64,000 nt of DNA from Croceivirga sp. (GTDB taxonomy: Bacteria; Bacteroidota; Bacteroidia; Flavobacteriales; Flavobacteriaceae), in the NCBI GenBank assembly GCA_028284665.1, contig JANQRG010000007.1, positions 1-64,000 of the forward strand, given 5' to 3'. A program made the translations under genes and the position numbers. The notes under the pieces are model-generated. The model did not search any database. It worked only from the letters and a program-made list of their open reading frames with translations, and was not told the origin of the DNA. Positions 45,337 through 54,805 of the stretch are shown piece after piece. Every line of letters starts with the position of its first letter. Position 1 is the first letter of the stretch.

Positions 45337-46578
45337 ATGCCAACACACGCATTTATATTGATCCGTAATGCTAGCAATAGCTCTCAACTCACCACCGATC
45401 TATTAAAAGGTAATTTTTCAGATTTCCGGGATCTAAAGGAAACGAAAATCGAGTTGTTCTCCAGCCGGGTCATAGCCCATTTCATAGAAGAAGAAGAACG
45501 ACATGATCAAAAAATAGTAACTCAGGGAACACAGCAGTCCTTACAATCCATGAGTAGCGGGGAACGCAAAAAGGCCTTATTACGCTACTTGCTCAAATCA
45601 AGGCCGGAAGTGATCATTTTGATCAACCCCCTCGACAATTTAGACCCTCAATCGCAACAAGAACTGAAAAAGACCCTGCACCGACTGTCCGATACCGTGC
45701 GATGCATTCAGGTTGGCTCCAGGGGAGCCGATGCTTTTACTTTTATATCCGAGTATTATCAGTACACCGAGGGAACGCTTAAGAAATATGCCGATAAGGA
45801 AGCTTTACGCTCCCCGAAGAATATGGTTAATCCAACGGAAATCAATAGGATCCCACCACCAATACAGCCCTATTTACCTGAGGGTAAAACCTTGGTTCAA
45901 ATGGAGGGGATCTCCGTGAGTTTTAATGATAAACCGGTAGTAAAAGAGGTGTCCTGGACGATACAACAAGGAGAGTTCTGGCAATTAAAAGGTCCTAACG
46001 GAAGCGGAAAAAGCACCCTGCTGAACATGATTACCGGTGATAGTCACAAGGGGTACGGCCAAAACCTTACCATTTTTGGGCGAAAAAAAGGGAGTGGTGA
46101 AAGCGTATGGGAACTAAAGGAAGCCATCGGTTATTTTAGTCCGGCAATGATGGACCGTTTTAAAGGATACCATACCCTTATACACATGGTGATTTCGGGG
46201 CTTTATGACTCCGTAGGCCTATACCATACGCCATCGGATGTGGAAACGACACTGGCGGCAAAGTGGCTTCGCTTGTTACAATTGGAGGGGAAACGGAATG
46301 CGTATTTCAACACCCTAAGTGAGGGAGAAAAACGGTTGATCATGATCGCGCGTGCGATGATCAAGCACCCTCCTCTTCTAATTTTGGATGAGCCCACCGT
46401 AGGATTAGACGATAATAGCGCTGCTTTTTTTGTCGCTCTTATCAATGCTTATGCTTCACAAAGTACCTCTGCTGTTGTTTTTGTATCGCATAGGGAAGAA
46501 CCGGGGTTACAGCCCGATTTCATTTACGAACTTATGGTAACCGCCCAAGGGGCTGAAGGTAAGTTCTGCGCTACTTAA
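45337..46578 (+). CDS. Tandem ABC ATPase with a degenerate first domain (ModF-like)
   Basis: A 413-residue soluble protein. The C-terminal half (about 185-413) is a complete ABC ATPase: Walker A GPNGSGKS (219-226), signature LSEGE (327-331), Walker B LLILDEP (347-353) and the H-loop FVSHREE. The N-terminal half keeps a signature MSSGE (72-76) and a Walker B position that reads ILINPLDNLD, without the catalytic Glu, but has no Walker A at all; only about 160 residues remain. It resembles ModF/PhrA-like twin ATPases. There is no permease nearby, so a role other than transport is possible. Confidence 0.8.
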   Translation: MPTHAFILIRNASNSSQLTTDLLKGNFSDFRDLKETKIELFSSRVIAHFIEEEERHDQKIVTQGTQQSLQSMSSGERKKALLRYLLKSRPEVIILINPLDNLDPQSQQELKKTLHRLSDTVRCIQVGSRGADAFTFISEYYQYTEGTLKKYADKEALRSPKNMVNPTEINRIPPPIQPYLPEGKTLVQMEGISVSFNDKPVVKEVSWTIQQGEFWQLKGPNGSGKSTLLNMITGDSHKGYGQNLTIFGRKKGSGESVWELKEAIGYFSPAMMDRFKGYHTLIHMVISGLYDSVGLYHTPSDVETTLAAKWLRLLQLEGKRNAYFNTLSEGEKRLIMIARAMIKHPPLLILDEPTVGLDDNSAAFFVALINAYASQSTSAVVFVSHREEPGLQPDFIYELMVTAQGAEGKFCAT

Positions 46579-46648
46579 TTTCGTGGAGATTTGCCCATTT
46601 CATTGGGTTTTTTGTATCTTCTCAACATCCATTATCAAACTCCCATCA

Positions 46649-48115
46649 ATGCAAAAAATTAACGTTAAACCTGGTGCCAAAATCGATGATTATAAGGCAT
46701 ACGGCTCGCTAAATTCTTCCGTTTTAGATTTCATAGAAAAAGCAAAGCAACCTATAATTTCCCTTAACGGCAGTACCATCTGGATGATCAATTCTACTGC
46801 TATAGGCGGTGGGGTCGCCGAAATGCTACCCAGCCAAATGCGAATACTACGGGAACTTGGGGTGTCCATAGAGTGGTTAGTCCTTGAAGCGAATGATCCT
46901 AATTTTTTTGATCTCACCAAACGTATTCACAATGCCATCCATGGCAGTGGCGATGGAGCGTTTACCGAAGCTGACCGTAAGGTCTTCGAAGCCACCAACA
47001 CTGCAAATCTTTCCGACGCTTTGGAACTTATTAAGGATGGAGATATTGTTGTGGTACATGATCCGCAACCCATGCCTTTGGCCTCGATGATCAAAAAGCA
47101 GAAAGATGTCGCCATTGTGTGGCGTTGTCATATCGGTTTGGAGGAGGATACCGCAGTTACGGATGCGGTTTGGGATTTTCTCTCTCCTTACACGGATGAC
47201 TATGACCATTTTGTTTTTAGCCTTCCCTCCTACGTTCCTAAATCCTTAAAGGAGAAGACGAGTATAATTCCACCGGCTATAGATCCACTAAGCCATAAGA
47301 ACAGGGCATTACAACTGCATAAAAATGTTGGTATTTTGTATCAGTCCGGTATTTTGGATGACCATAAAGCCATTCTATATAACAGATACAACCATTTGGT
47401 GCGAAGGGTCATGCCGGACGGCAGTTTTGGAAGTCCGAACCAAAACAATAGCTTACACCTTATCTATCGAACTTTTGTAACCGAGATCTCCAGGTGGGAT
47501 AGATTAAAAGGCTTTAAAGAATTGATGCAGGCCTTTATCAAAATGAAAAAGGATAATCGCGAACATGGCGATCCTGAGAGTTTGGAGTATAAAAGAATCA
47601 GAATGACGCTTTTGGTCCTGGCCGGCCCTGATCCTGCTTTTGTCTCGGATGACCCGGAAGGCGAAGCGGTATTGAAAGAACTGACAGCCGAGTACCAAAG
47701 TGTAGATCCTGAGATGCAAAATGATATTGCAATTCTTCTGATGCCTTTGGACAATCCAAAGGAAAACGCTTTGATCGTTAATGCTTTGCAACGTTCTTCA
47801 ACCATAATCGTTCAGAACTCGATACAGGAAGGATTTGGATTAACCGCTACCGAGGCGATGTGGAAGCGAAAACCGGTATTAGTATCGGGTGCCGCCGGAT
47901 TAAAATTTCAGGTAGAACATAACAAAAACGGAAAGATCAATGAAGATCCCACTGATATCGCCAAGCTTGCCGAAACATTGGCGTACATGCTCAATCACCC
48001 AAAGGAAAGGGATAAATGGGGGTTTAATGGACAGCTACGGGTCATTCAAAATTTTACCCTATTCAGTCAGCTAATCTCATGGCTGGAAGTACTTTCAAAA
48101 CAAAAGACGGCATAG
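46649..48115 (+). CDS. GT4 glycosyltransferase resembling trehalose synthase TreT
   Basis: A 488-residue retaining glycosyltransferase (GT-B fold). I use the ATG at 46649 (MQKINVKPGAK); upstream codons are not family-like. The N-terminal INSTAIGGGVAEMLPSQMRILRELG followed by NDPNFFDLTKRIHNAIHG matches TreT-type enzymes that make trehalose from NDP-glucose and glucose. The C-terminal nucleotide-sugar site is QEGFGLTATEAMWKRKPVLVSG. Possible product is trehalose as an osmolyte or reserve, inferred from similarity only. 70 bp after the ABC gene and 22 bp before the decarboxylase gene. Confidence 0.83.
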   Translation: MQKINVKPGAKIDDYKAYGSLNSSVLDFIEKAKQPIISLNGSTIWMINSTAIGGGVAEMLPSQMRILRELGVSIEWLVLEANDPNFFDLTKRIHNAIHGSGDGAFTEADRKVFEATNTANLSDALELIKDGDIVVVHDPQPMPLASMIKKQKDVAIVWRCHIGLEEDTAVTDAVWDFLSPYTDDYDHFVFSLPSYVPKSLKEKTSIIPPAIDPLSHKNRALQLHKNVGILYQSGILDDHKAILYNRYNHLVRRVMPDGSFGSPNQNNSLHLIYRTFVTEISRWDRLKGFKELMQAFIKMKKDNREHGDPESLEYKRIRMTLLVLAGPDPAFVSDDPEGEAVLKELTAEYQSVDPEMQNDIAILLMPLDNPKENALIVNALQRSSTIIVQNSIQEGFGLTATEAMWKRKPVLVSGAAGLKFQVEHNKNGKINEDPTDIAKLAETLAYMLNHPKERDKWGFNGQLRVIQNFTLFSQLISWLEVLSKQKTA

Positions 48116-48137
48116 CGGTACTAGTCGCTAAACAACA

Positions 48138-49613
48138 ATGAGTACATACGCGTTGGATTCTTTAGATTTTCAGGAAGAGCAGTTCAAAGCACTGCTGGAC
48201 AAAAGTTCGGAATTGGTCCTTGATCGGTTCAAGTCCATTGACCACCTAAAAGGATATCATTATTTCCCGCAGCAGGAGGTGGCCGGTTGGTTTGATGAAC
48301 CCTTACCGGAAGAAGGTATGGATGCTGAGGAGTTGTTAGCCGTAGTGCAGGACAGAATTCTGGGTACCGCTACAGGAAACCTGGGTCCCCACATGTACGC
48401 CTATGTAATGTCCGGTGGGAATCAGATGTCCATTCTGGCAGAAAAACTGGCCGCTACCATCAATCAGAACCAAACGAAGTGGCATTTGGCCCCCGCCTTG
48501 AACGAGATTGAAAAACGGGTGATCCGGTGGACGGCAGAATTATTAGATTTTCCTGCTGCGTCCGGGGGAGTTCTGGTGAGCGGTGGTTCTGCCGCCAACC
48601 TTACCGGCCTGACCGTCGGAAGAAACCTTTTTTTCGAAAAAAAGGATATCCGGAAAAAAGGGCTCTTCCAGCAGCAACCGTTTGTAGTGTATGCTTCGGA
48701 GGAAGTACATAGCTGTGTCGATAAGAGTGTAGAACTCCTGGGTATTGGAACCGATCATCTTCGAAAAATTGAGACGGATGCCCATTTTAAGATCCGCCTG
48801 GATCTGTTGGAACGGCAGATAGCACTGGACCTGGAGCAAGGTTTACAACCCTTCTGCCTTATTGGAAATGCCGGAACAGTAAATACAGGGGCTATTGATG
48901 ATCTGAATGCATTGGCAATGCTTGCTCAAAAATATGGACTTTGGTATCATGTAGATGGCGCTTACGGGGCGCTGGCCGGAATTTTAGACGGCTTGAGGTC
49001 CGAGTATAGTGGAATGGAAAAGGCGGATTCTATCGCCCTGGATTTCCATAAGTGGTTCTATGTGCCTTTCGAAGGGGGATGCACCCTTGTGCGAAGTTGG
49101 GATCATTTAAAACGTACCTACTTCAAAAAAGCAGCCTATTTGGACACCGAGTTGGCCAATGATGGGAATCGTCTCGAATACAACGAACACTACTTTCAAT
49201 TATCCCGAAACGCCAAAGCATTCAAAGTGTGGATGACCATCAAGGCCTATGGCATGGAAAAGATCCGAGCCATGATCCAAAAAGATATCGATTTAACACA
49301 GTATTTGAACACTTTGATCATGGCGGCGAACGATTTTGAACTCGTAGCCGATTCCAAATTGGCAGTCTCTTGTTTTCGTTATATTGGAAATATGAGCTCC
49401 AAAGACGAGATTGAAGCCTTCAATCGAAAGCTGATGCCTGAGCTTGAAAAAGACGGTCGGGTGTTTATCATGGGCACTACGCTAAAGGGGGAATACGCTA
49501 TCCGGGCCTGTTTTATAAATCACAGAAAAACCAAGGCCACTACGGAATACCTTTTAGAGGTTGTTCGGGAGGTGGCACATAAACTACAGGGAAAACCCGA
49601 AAAAGTGCAATGA
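48138..49613 (+). CDS. Pyridoxal-5'-phosphate-dependent group II decarboxylase
   Basis: A 491-residue enzyme of the aromatic-amino-acid/glutamate decarboxylase fold. The PLP lysine is Lys305 in SIALDFHKWFYVP; HVDGAYG holds the pyridine-binding Asp273; SGGSAANLTGL (148-158) is the phosphate-binding turn; and HSCVDKSVELLG carries the ring-stacking His191. Substrate (Trp/Tyr/DOPA, diaminobutyrate or other) cannot be told from these motifs. Its stop overlaps the next small gene by 4 bp. Confidence 0.88.
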   Translation: MSTYALDSLDFQEEQFKALLDKSSELVLDRFKSIDHLKGYHYFPQQEVAGWFDEPLPEEGMDAEELLAVVQDRILGTATGNLGPHMYAYVMSGGNQMSILAEKLAATINQNQTKWHLAPALNEIEKRVIRWTAELLDFPAASGGVLVSGGSAANLTGLTVGRNLFFEKKDIRKKGLFQQQPFVVYASEEVHSCVDKSVELLGIGTDHLRKIETDAHFKIRLDLLERQIALDLEQGLQPFCLIGNAGTVNTGAIDDLNALAMLAQKYGLWYHVDGAYGALAGILDGLRSEYSGMEKADSIALDFHKWFYVPFEGGCTLVRSWDHLKRTYFKKAAYLDTELANDGNRLEYNEHYFQLSRNAKAFKVWMTIKAYGMEKIRAMIQKDIDLTQYLNTLIMAANDFELVADSKLAVSCFRYIGNMSSKDEIEAFNRKLMPELEKDGRVFIMGTTLKGEYAIRACFINHRKTKATTEYLLEVVREVAHKLQGKPEKVQ

Positions 49614-49936
49614 AAACGAGAGAAGAGGTATTGAAAATATATGAAGCAGCACTGGCGCTGGCGGGACTGGAAAGGAAGGGAAAATCCATGCCCTATACCT
49701 CTGCTAACGGTTATATGTTTTCCCAGCTGAACAAAGACGGAGAACTGGGTATTCGTTTGTCCAAAGAGGCCACTGCCCAATTCGATGCTAAATATGGTGC
49801 TCAACCCTTTATTTCCTACGGGGCGAAGATGCGAGAATATGTTTTGGTCCCTCCTCCACTCCTTAAAGACCGAGAAGCATTGGCTAATTTCCTAAAAATG
49901 GGGTTTGACCATGTAAACTCCTTACCTCCAAAATAA
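49610..49936 (+). CDS. Small conserved protein, possibly TfoX-N/YdhG-like fold
   Basis: A 108-residue soluble protein overlapping the decarboxylase by 4 bp (ATGA), so translated with it. A central stretch (YMFSQLNKDGELGIRLSKEATAQFDAKYGA, read in parts) looks like the compact alpha/beta fold of TfoX N-terminal or DUF1801-type proteins, followed by REYVLVPPPLLKD. I cannot name the family with confidence. Its position suggests a link with the decarboxylase or is simply read-through coupling. Confidence 0.55.
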   Translation: MKTREEVLKIYEAALALAGLERKGKSMPYTSANGYMFSQLNKDGELGIRLSKEATAQFDAKYGAQPFISYGAKMREYVLVPPPLLKDREALANFLKMGFDHVNSLPPK

Positions 49937-49969
49937 AAACCGCACCAGAGAACACTGATGCGGTTTTTT
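49935..49969. terminator. Bidirectional hairpin terminator
   Basis: Ten-bp stem AAAAACCGCA (49935-49944) / TGCGGTTTTT (49959-49968) with a 14-nt loop, between the small conserved gene (plus) and secDF (minus). Confidence 0.8.
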
Positions 49970-49988
49970 AATTTGATTATTTAAATCC

Positions 49989-52958
49989 TTATGCTACAGC
50001 AGGGGCAGCAATTTTTTTCCTAAGGGCGTCAAACATGATAGGAGTAGCGATAAATACAGAGGAATAAGTACCAACCAGTACCCCTACGATCATCGCGAAC
50101 ATGAATCCACGCAAACTCTCACCACCAAAGATGAAGATAGCCAAAAGTACGATCAAGGTGGTCAGGGAGGTGTTCAAGGTACGGCTTAAAGTACTGTTAA
50201 GCGCCTGATTGATATGCTCACCATCCTTCCAACCTTTAAGATTCACCACTTCTCGTATCCTATCAAAAACTACAACCGTATCATTAAGGGAATACCCGAT
50301 TACCGTTAAGATCGCAGCAATAAACGCCTGGTCAATTTCCATATTAAAGGGCATGATAGCGCTGGTCAATGAAAAAATACCCAAAACGATCATAACGTCA
50401 TGGAACACTGCTATCACCGCGCCCAGAGAGAATTGCCATCTTTTAAACCGAAGCAAAATATACAGAAACACCACAGCCAAAGAACCCAAAATTGCGTAAT
50501 ACGCATTCTGTTTGATATCATCAGCAATGGTCGGTCCTACTTTGGTCGACTGTAAAATCCCGATAGATTTCTCCGAAGCACCAACGGTAAAATCCTCAAA
50601 AGAAGTACCGTCAGGCAGGTATTGCTGTAAAGAGGTAAATAGTTTATTCTGGATCTCATTATCTACTTCTATGCCTTCAACGTCTACTTTATAAGGCGTA
50701 GTGACTTTGATCTGATTGGCTTCTCCGAAAGTTTTAACCTGAGTACCGCTTCCAAACACTTCGTTTAAGCCGGAAGCAATCTCAGACGGATTCACTTCTT
50801 GCTCAAAACGGATCTGATATGACCTTCCACCAATAAAATCTACTCCTTGTTGCAATCCTTTGGTAAATAAGGAGAAAGCTCCAACACCTACCAAAATAAC
50901 GGAAACGACGTAGGCTATTTTTCGTTTGCTTAAGAAGTTGATCTTTAGGTTGGTAAAAAGCCCTTTGGTCATTGGTGTACAAAACGCCAATTTCCTTCCT
51001 TTCTTGGAGAGGTACCAATCTACCATCAATCGGGTAATAAAAATGGCCGTAAATAAAGAGGTAACAATACCAATTAAAAGGGTAGTTGCAAAACCTTTGA
51101 TCGGACCCGAACCAAAAACAAATAGGATGATAGCTGTTAGACCTGTCGTGATATTGGCATCTAAAATAGAGGACAATGCATTGTTAAAACCATCTGCTAC
51201 CGCCTGGGCTTTGCCTTTCCCACGTGCCAACTCTTCTTTGATCCGCTCGAAAATAAGTACGTTGGCATCAACGGACATCCCGATAGTCAACACAATACCG
51301 GCGATACCGGGCAAGGTCAAGACTGCCCCAAGGCTGGTAAGCACTCCGAAGATCAATAAAATATTGAAGATCAATGCTGTATCTGCAAAAATACCAGCTC
51401 TCCCGTAGTAAAAGATCATCCAAATCAAGACGAAGATCATAGCGATAACAAAAGACATAAATCCGCTATCAATGGCCTCCTGACCCAATGATGGCCCTAC
51501 CACTTCAGACTGAATGATTTCAGCCGAAGCCGGTAGCTTTCCAGCCCGTAATACATTAGCGATGTCTTTAGTTTCATTTATGGTAAATGTTCCCGTAATC
51601 TCGGAACGTCCTCCGGATATAGGCCCAGATGATACCCCAGGCGCGGTGTACACCTTATTATCCAGTACTATGGCAATTCCCGTTTGGTTGTTAAACGCAT
51701 CCCCCGTTAATTTTTCCCATTCGCGGGCACCACGGGTATTCATGGTCATACTCACAGCGGGTTTGCTAAACTGATCAAACGTATCCTGGGCATCGGTAAT
51801 AACGTCGCCGCTTATTCGCGGTACTGCATCCCGGTTGGATTTTAACGCATATAATTCTGCTAATTCCGACTCTTTGGGGGGCTTTTCGAACGCAAATTTG
51901 GTAAACTGTACATCTGCAGGCAATAGTCTTTTTATCTCAGGCATTCTAAGATAAGCGCCTATCTCTGCCGTATCTGTGATAGCCACTCTTGCGATGGCAT
52001 GACTCCCCTGAACAGGAGGTAAGAGTTTACTAATCAAAGGATTGGATTGGGCAGAAATATCCAACGTATCCTCAGCTACATCGGACAACAAGGAATCAAT
52101 CTCTGACACCTGTTCCGCAAGCGTATCTTTCGCTATTTCAACCGGTTCCAGAATTTCCCGTAATCGTTCATTGGCATTCACAAAAAACTGTCCGAGACTT
52201 TGGTTATTCTGAGAATACGTCTCCCAAAATTCCAGCTGAGCGGTACTGGACAACAGTTCCTGAGCGCGCTGTACATCCCTGGCACCAGGCAATTCCACCA
52301 AAATACGACCGGAATTCCCCTCACGCTGAATATTAGGTTGGGTGACTCCAAAACCATCGATCCGCTTACGCAATACCTCAAAAGCTGAAACTACAGACTC
52401 GTCAATTTTTCTTCGGATAACAGGTTTTACCTCGTCATCTGACATCTGAAAATTAATTTCGTCGCTCAAAGTCTTATTGGCAAAAATATCTGGTGAGGCC
52501 AGTTTGGTATCTCCCTTAACCACATCAAAGGCATCAAAGAACAGTTCAAGGTAGGTAGCATCACTTCGTTTAGAAGCTTCATCGGCATCTGCGAGCGCTT
52601 TATTAAAAACGGGATTCTTGGTATTATTAGCCAATCCTTTCAAAATGTCTTTGACGGAAATCTGGAGCGTTACATTGATCCCTCCCTTGAGATCCAGACC
52701 CTTATTCAATTCTTTGGTCTTGGCATCATCGTAGCTTGTATATCCTAAAATAGGTTCGCCTCCAATTGAATCCAAATACGATGCCTCTAAAGCTTCTCGC
52801 TTGGCTACATAATCCTCCTCAGCTTCCGAAATCTGATTAATGGCATAACTGTCGGCATCATTCTCTACTTTACCAGTAATAAAGGTGTAGGAAAGTTGGT
52901 AGATGCTCACCAGGCCAAAAAGCAGTGCAAAAAGCCTTACTAATCCCTTGTTTTGCAT
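49989..52958 (-). CDS. secDF: Fused SecD-SecF protein-export membrane protein
   Basis: A 989-residue fusion that uses the proton gradient to help export through SecYEG. The SecD half has a first TM helix, a conserved LDLKGGINVTLQIS, the P1 head domain, and TM helices with FGVLTSLGAVLTLPGIAGIVLTIG and SVDANVLIFERIKEEL. The SecF half (from about 690) repeats this with QGVDFIGGRSYQIRF, IGYSLNDTVVVFDRIRE and LSRTLNTSLTTL. SecD and SecF are separate in E. coli; fusion is normal for Bacteroidota. Preceded by a full-consensus promoter. Confidence 0.96.
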   Translation of the reverse strand: MQNKGLVRLFALLFGLVSIYQLSYTFITGKVENDADSYAINQISEAEEDYVAKREALEASYLDSIGGEPILGYTSYDDAKTKELNKGLDLKGGINVTLQISVKDILKGLANNTKNPVFNKALADADEASKRSDATYLELFFDAFDVVKGDTKLASPDIFANKTLSDEINFQMSDDEVKPVIRRKIDESVVSAFEVLRKRIDGFGVTQPNIQREGNSGRILVELPGARDVQRAQELLSSTAQLEFWETYSQNNQSLGQFFVNANERLREILEPVEIAKDTLAEQVSEIDSLLSDVAEDTLDISAQSNPLISKLLPPVQGSHAIARVAITDTAEIGAYLRMPEIKRLLPADVQFTKFAFEKPPKESELAELYALKSNRDAVPRISGDVITDAQDTFDQFSKPAVSMTMNTRGAREWEKLTGDAFNNQTGIAIVLDNKVYTAPGVSSGPISGGRSEITGTFTINETKDIANVLRAGKLPASAEIIQSEVVGPSLGQEAIDSGFMSFVIAMIFVLIWMIFYYGRAGIFADTALIFNILLIFGVLTSLGAVLTLPGIAGIVLTIGMSVDANVLIFERIKEELARGKGKAQAVADGFNNALSSILDANITTGLTAIILFVFGSGPIKGFATTLLIGIVTSLFTAIFITRLMVDWYLSKKGRKLAFCTPMTKGLFTNLKINFLSKRKIAYVVSVILVGVGAFSLFTKGLQQGVDFIGGRSYQIRFEQEVNPSEIASGLNEVFGSGTQVKTFGEANQIKVTTPYKVDVEGIEVDNEIQNKLFTSLQQYLPDGTSFEDFTVGASEKSIGILQSTKVGPTIADDIKQNAYYAILGSLAVVFLYILLRFKRWQFSLGAVIAVFHDVMIVLGIFSLTSAIMPFNMEIDQAFIAAILTVIGYSLNDTVVVFDRIREVVNLKGWKDGEHINQALNSTLSRTLNTSLTTLIVLLAIFIFGGESLRGFMFAMIVGVLVGTYSSVFIATPIMFDALRKKIAAPAVA

Positions 52959-52986
52959 TGATTTTGAATTTTTTGTAAACAGCGTG

Positions 52987-53017
52987 CAAATATATCATTT
53001 CAAATACGAAAAGCCAA
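52987..53017 (-). promoter_or_regulatory. Consensus Bacteroidota promoter of secDF
   Basis: On the minus strand TTG (53015-53017), 20-bp spacer, TATATTTGC (52994 down to 52986; -7 box TAnnTTTG plus C). Expected start of transcription near 52980, about 22 nt before the ATG at 52958. Confidence 0.68.
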
Positions 53018-53055
53018 TAGAAATGCCCTTATTGTGATTTGAAAAGGATGAAGAA

Positions 53056-53143
53056 AAAATGTCATTTCGAGAAAATCCCAACAGTAATTGGAATGATGAG
53101 AAATCCAAAAGGAACTTTCTCAGTCCACTCGAAATGACATTTT
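53056..53143. repeat. REP-like element with 16-bp terminal inverted repeats
   Basis: AAAATGTCATTTCGAG at 53056-53071 is the exact inverse of CTCGAAATGACATTTT at 53128-53143. A shorter inner pair GAGAAA/TTTCTC lies between. TGTCATTTCGAG...CTCGAAATGACA elements are, as I recall, very common between flavobacterial genes. It lies just beyond the 3' end of mdh and may act as its terminator. No protein is encoded. Confidence 0.7.
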
Positions 53144-53161
53144 AATAGAAGTCGAGGTCTA

Positions 53162-54088
53162 TTATAACTGCAACAATCCGTTGGTCTTGCTTACACCTTC
53201 GGCACTGGCAGTGAGTTTTTCCTTCTCGGCATCGGAAAGGGCAATTTCCACCACTTGTTCAATACCGTTTTTGCCCAAAATAACCGGAACCCCAATACAG
53301 ATATCATTTAATCCATATTCGCCTTCCAGGAAGGTAGAACAAGGAAACATTTTATGTTGATCACAAGCGATAGCCTGAACCAAAGAAGATACAGCTGCTC
53401 CCGGGGCATACCAGGCACTGGTACCCAAAAGCTTTGTTAGCGTTGCTCCTCCTACTTTTGTTTCTCCCACTACCCAATCCATTTTATCCTCATCAAGAAA
53501 TTCAGAAACTTTTACACTATTACGGGTAGCATGTCCGATAAGCGGCACCATACCGGTATCGCTATGTCCTCCAATTACCATTCCATCCACATCTGATATT
53601 GGTGCGCCCAGGGCTTCTGCCAAACGATATTTGAATCGGGCACTATCCAATGCCCCACCCATTCCAATAATTTTATGTTTGGGTAATGATGTGGTTTTAT
53701 GTACCAAATAGGTCATCGTATCCATAGGATTGCTCACTACAATTATTATGGCCTCAGGGGAATGCTCCAATAAGCTTTCCGCTACGGTTTTGACGATACC
53801 CGCGTTAATGCCTATAAGCTCTTCGCGAGTCATTCCCGGTTTTCTAGGAATGCCAGAAGTAATTACAGCAACATCACTGTTAGCAGTTTTCGAATAATCA
53901 TTAGTACTCCCCGTAATTTTGGTATCAAATCCATTTAAGGAAGCCGTTTGCATCAAATCCATGGCTTTCCCTTCGGCATACCCTTCTTTGATATCCAACA
54001 AAACCACCTCAGAAGCAAAATCTTTAATGGCAATATATTCCGCACAGCTGGCACCTACGGCCCCTGCACCTACAACAGTGACTTTCAT
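53162..54088 (-). CDS. mdh: Malate dehydrogenase (LDH-like, bacterial short form)
   Basis: Oxidises malate to oxaloacetate with NAD in the TCA cycle. The 308-residue protein has the Rossmann motif GAGAVGASCAEY at 7-18, VLLDIKEGYAEGKAMDL with the NAD-selective Asp, and substrate-binding Args in GIPRKPGMTREEL. VSNPMDTM and the catalytic His in IGGHSDTGMVPL complete the site. It is of the [LDH-like] type found in Bacteroidota and Chlorobi and not the E. coli type. Preceded by a -7 box and followed by a REP-like element. Confidence 0.95.
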   Translation of the reverse strand: MKVTVVGAGAVGASCAEYIAIKDFASEVVLLDIKEGYAEGKAMDLMQTASLNGFDTKITGSTNDYSKTANSDVAVITSGIPRKPGMTREELIGINAGIVKTVAESLLEHSPEAIIIVVSNPMDTMTYLVHKTTSLPKHKIIGMGGALDSARFKYRLAEALGAPISDVDGMVIGGHSDTGMVPLIGHATRNSVKVSEFLDEDKMDWVVGETKVGGATLTKLLGTSAWYAPGAAVSSLVQAIACDQHKMFPCSTFLEGEYGLNDICIGVPVILGKNGIEQVVEIALSDAEKEKLTASAEGVSKTNGLLQL

Positions 54089-54117
54089 ATTTTGTGTTTT
54101 TCGGTTTTCAAATCGCC

Positions 54118-54125
54118 CAAAAATA
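54118..54125 (-). promoter_or_regulatory. -7 box of mdh
   Basis: Minus strand TATTTTTG, an exact TAnnTTTG, about 30 bp upstream of the mdh ATG. No TTG at the expected -33 distance. The rest of the divergent gap (54126-54343) is AT-rich and shows nothing else I can support. Confidence 0.4.
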
Positions 54126-54343
54126 GCGATTTTTCATCCCATTTTTTTATGAAAAATGTCATAGTTTTTTCCTTTAGTTGCTTCTCTTTGGGATTTTGAA
54201 AAAAAACAGGAATTCTTAGCCATTTGTTAAAAAAAAGAGGTTTTCATCGAAGAAATTTTTCAAAAGAGGTCATACATCGAAATTTTACAATACTCAATAC
54301 ACTGATTCCGTTCTCCTAGTCCCAAACCTTATTATACCTGCTT

Positions 54344-54718
54344 ATGAAAAGGCTCTTTTCTTTTCTGGCCATTATTGCTATAATTGGAGCAAGCAATTGT
54401 AGCCGTATTCCCGATAACAATGACCCGGTACTTGGAATTTGGTCAAGCACCCTAACAACCCTGGAAAATGCCAAAGACCAAAATGGGGCAGAACGGGAAG
54501 AATGGATCTTTAACGATGTCTATTTAGGAAGATATCATCGCTATGAGGGCAATTCCCTTGTTTTACAGACGGATTTTAGCTGGGAAGTAACCGACGGCAC
54601 CTATACCATTAGTTATGCCATTCCAGAACTATCCCCTGTAGAAGTTTTTATGACACAGTCCGAAGAAAACGATCTTTTGGAACTACCCAGTGGGGAGGTT
54701 TTTGCCACCCGACAGTAA
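54344..54718 (+). CDS. Small lipocalin-like lipoprotein
   Basis: A 124-residue putative lipoprotein: MKRLFSFLAIIAIIGASNC, with Cys19 preceded by an unusual Asn at -1, so lipidation is likely but not certain. The mature part begins with DPVLGIWSSTL and continues in paired strands (EEWIFNDVYLGRYHRYEG, LQTDFSWEVTDGTYTISY), the pattern of lipocalin-like domains in Bacteroidota. Function unknown. Divergent from mdh and followed by a strong terminator. Confidence 0.65.
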   Translation: MKRLFSFLAIIAIIGASNCSRIPDNNDPVLGIWSSTLTTLENAKDQNGAEREEWIFNDVYLGRYHRYEGNSLVLQTDFSWEVTDGTYTISYAIPELSPVEVFMTQSEENDLLELPSGEVFATRQ

Positions 54719-54746
54719 CAATGAAAACACAGTTCTATGAAAATGC

Positions 54747-54782
54747 AAAGCCCTGAAGGTAATATCCTTCAGGGCTTTTTTT
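54747..54782. terminator. Strong hairpin terminator
   Basis: Thirteen-bp stem AAAGCCCTGAAGG / CCTTCAGGGCTTT with loop TAATAT, followed by T residues. It ends the lipocalin-like gene and can also serve the convergent DUF6588 gene. Confidence 0.88.
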
Positions 54783-54805
54783 GGTTTGGTTACTATAGTT
54801 ATGTG

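Noticed and set aside
53056..53143. Insertion sequence
   Set aside because: Only 88 bp, no transposase, no flanking direct repeat found.
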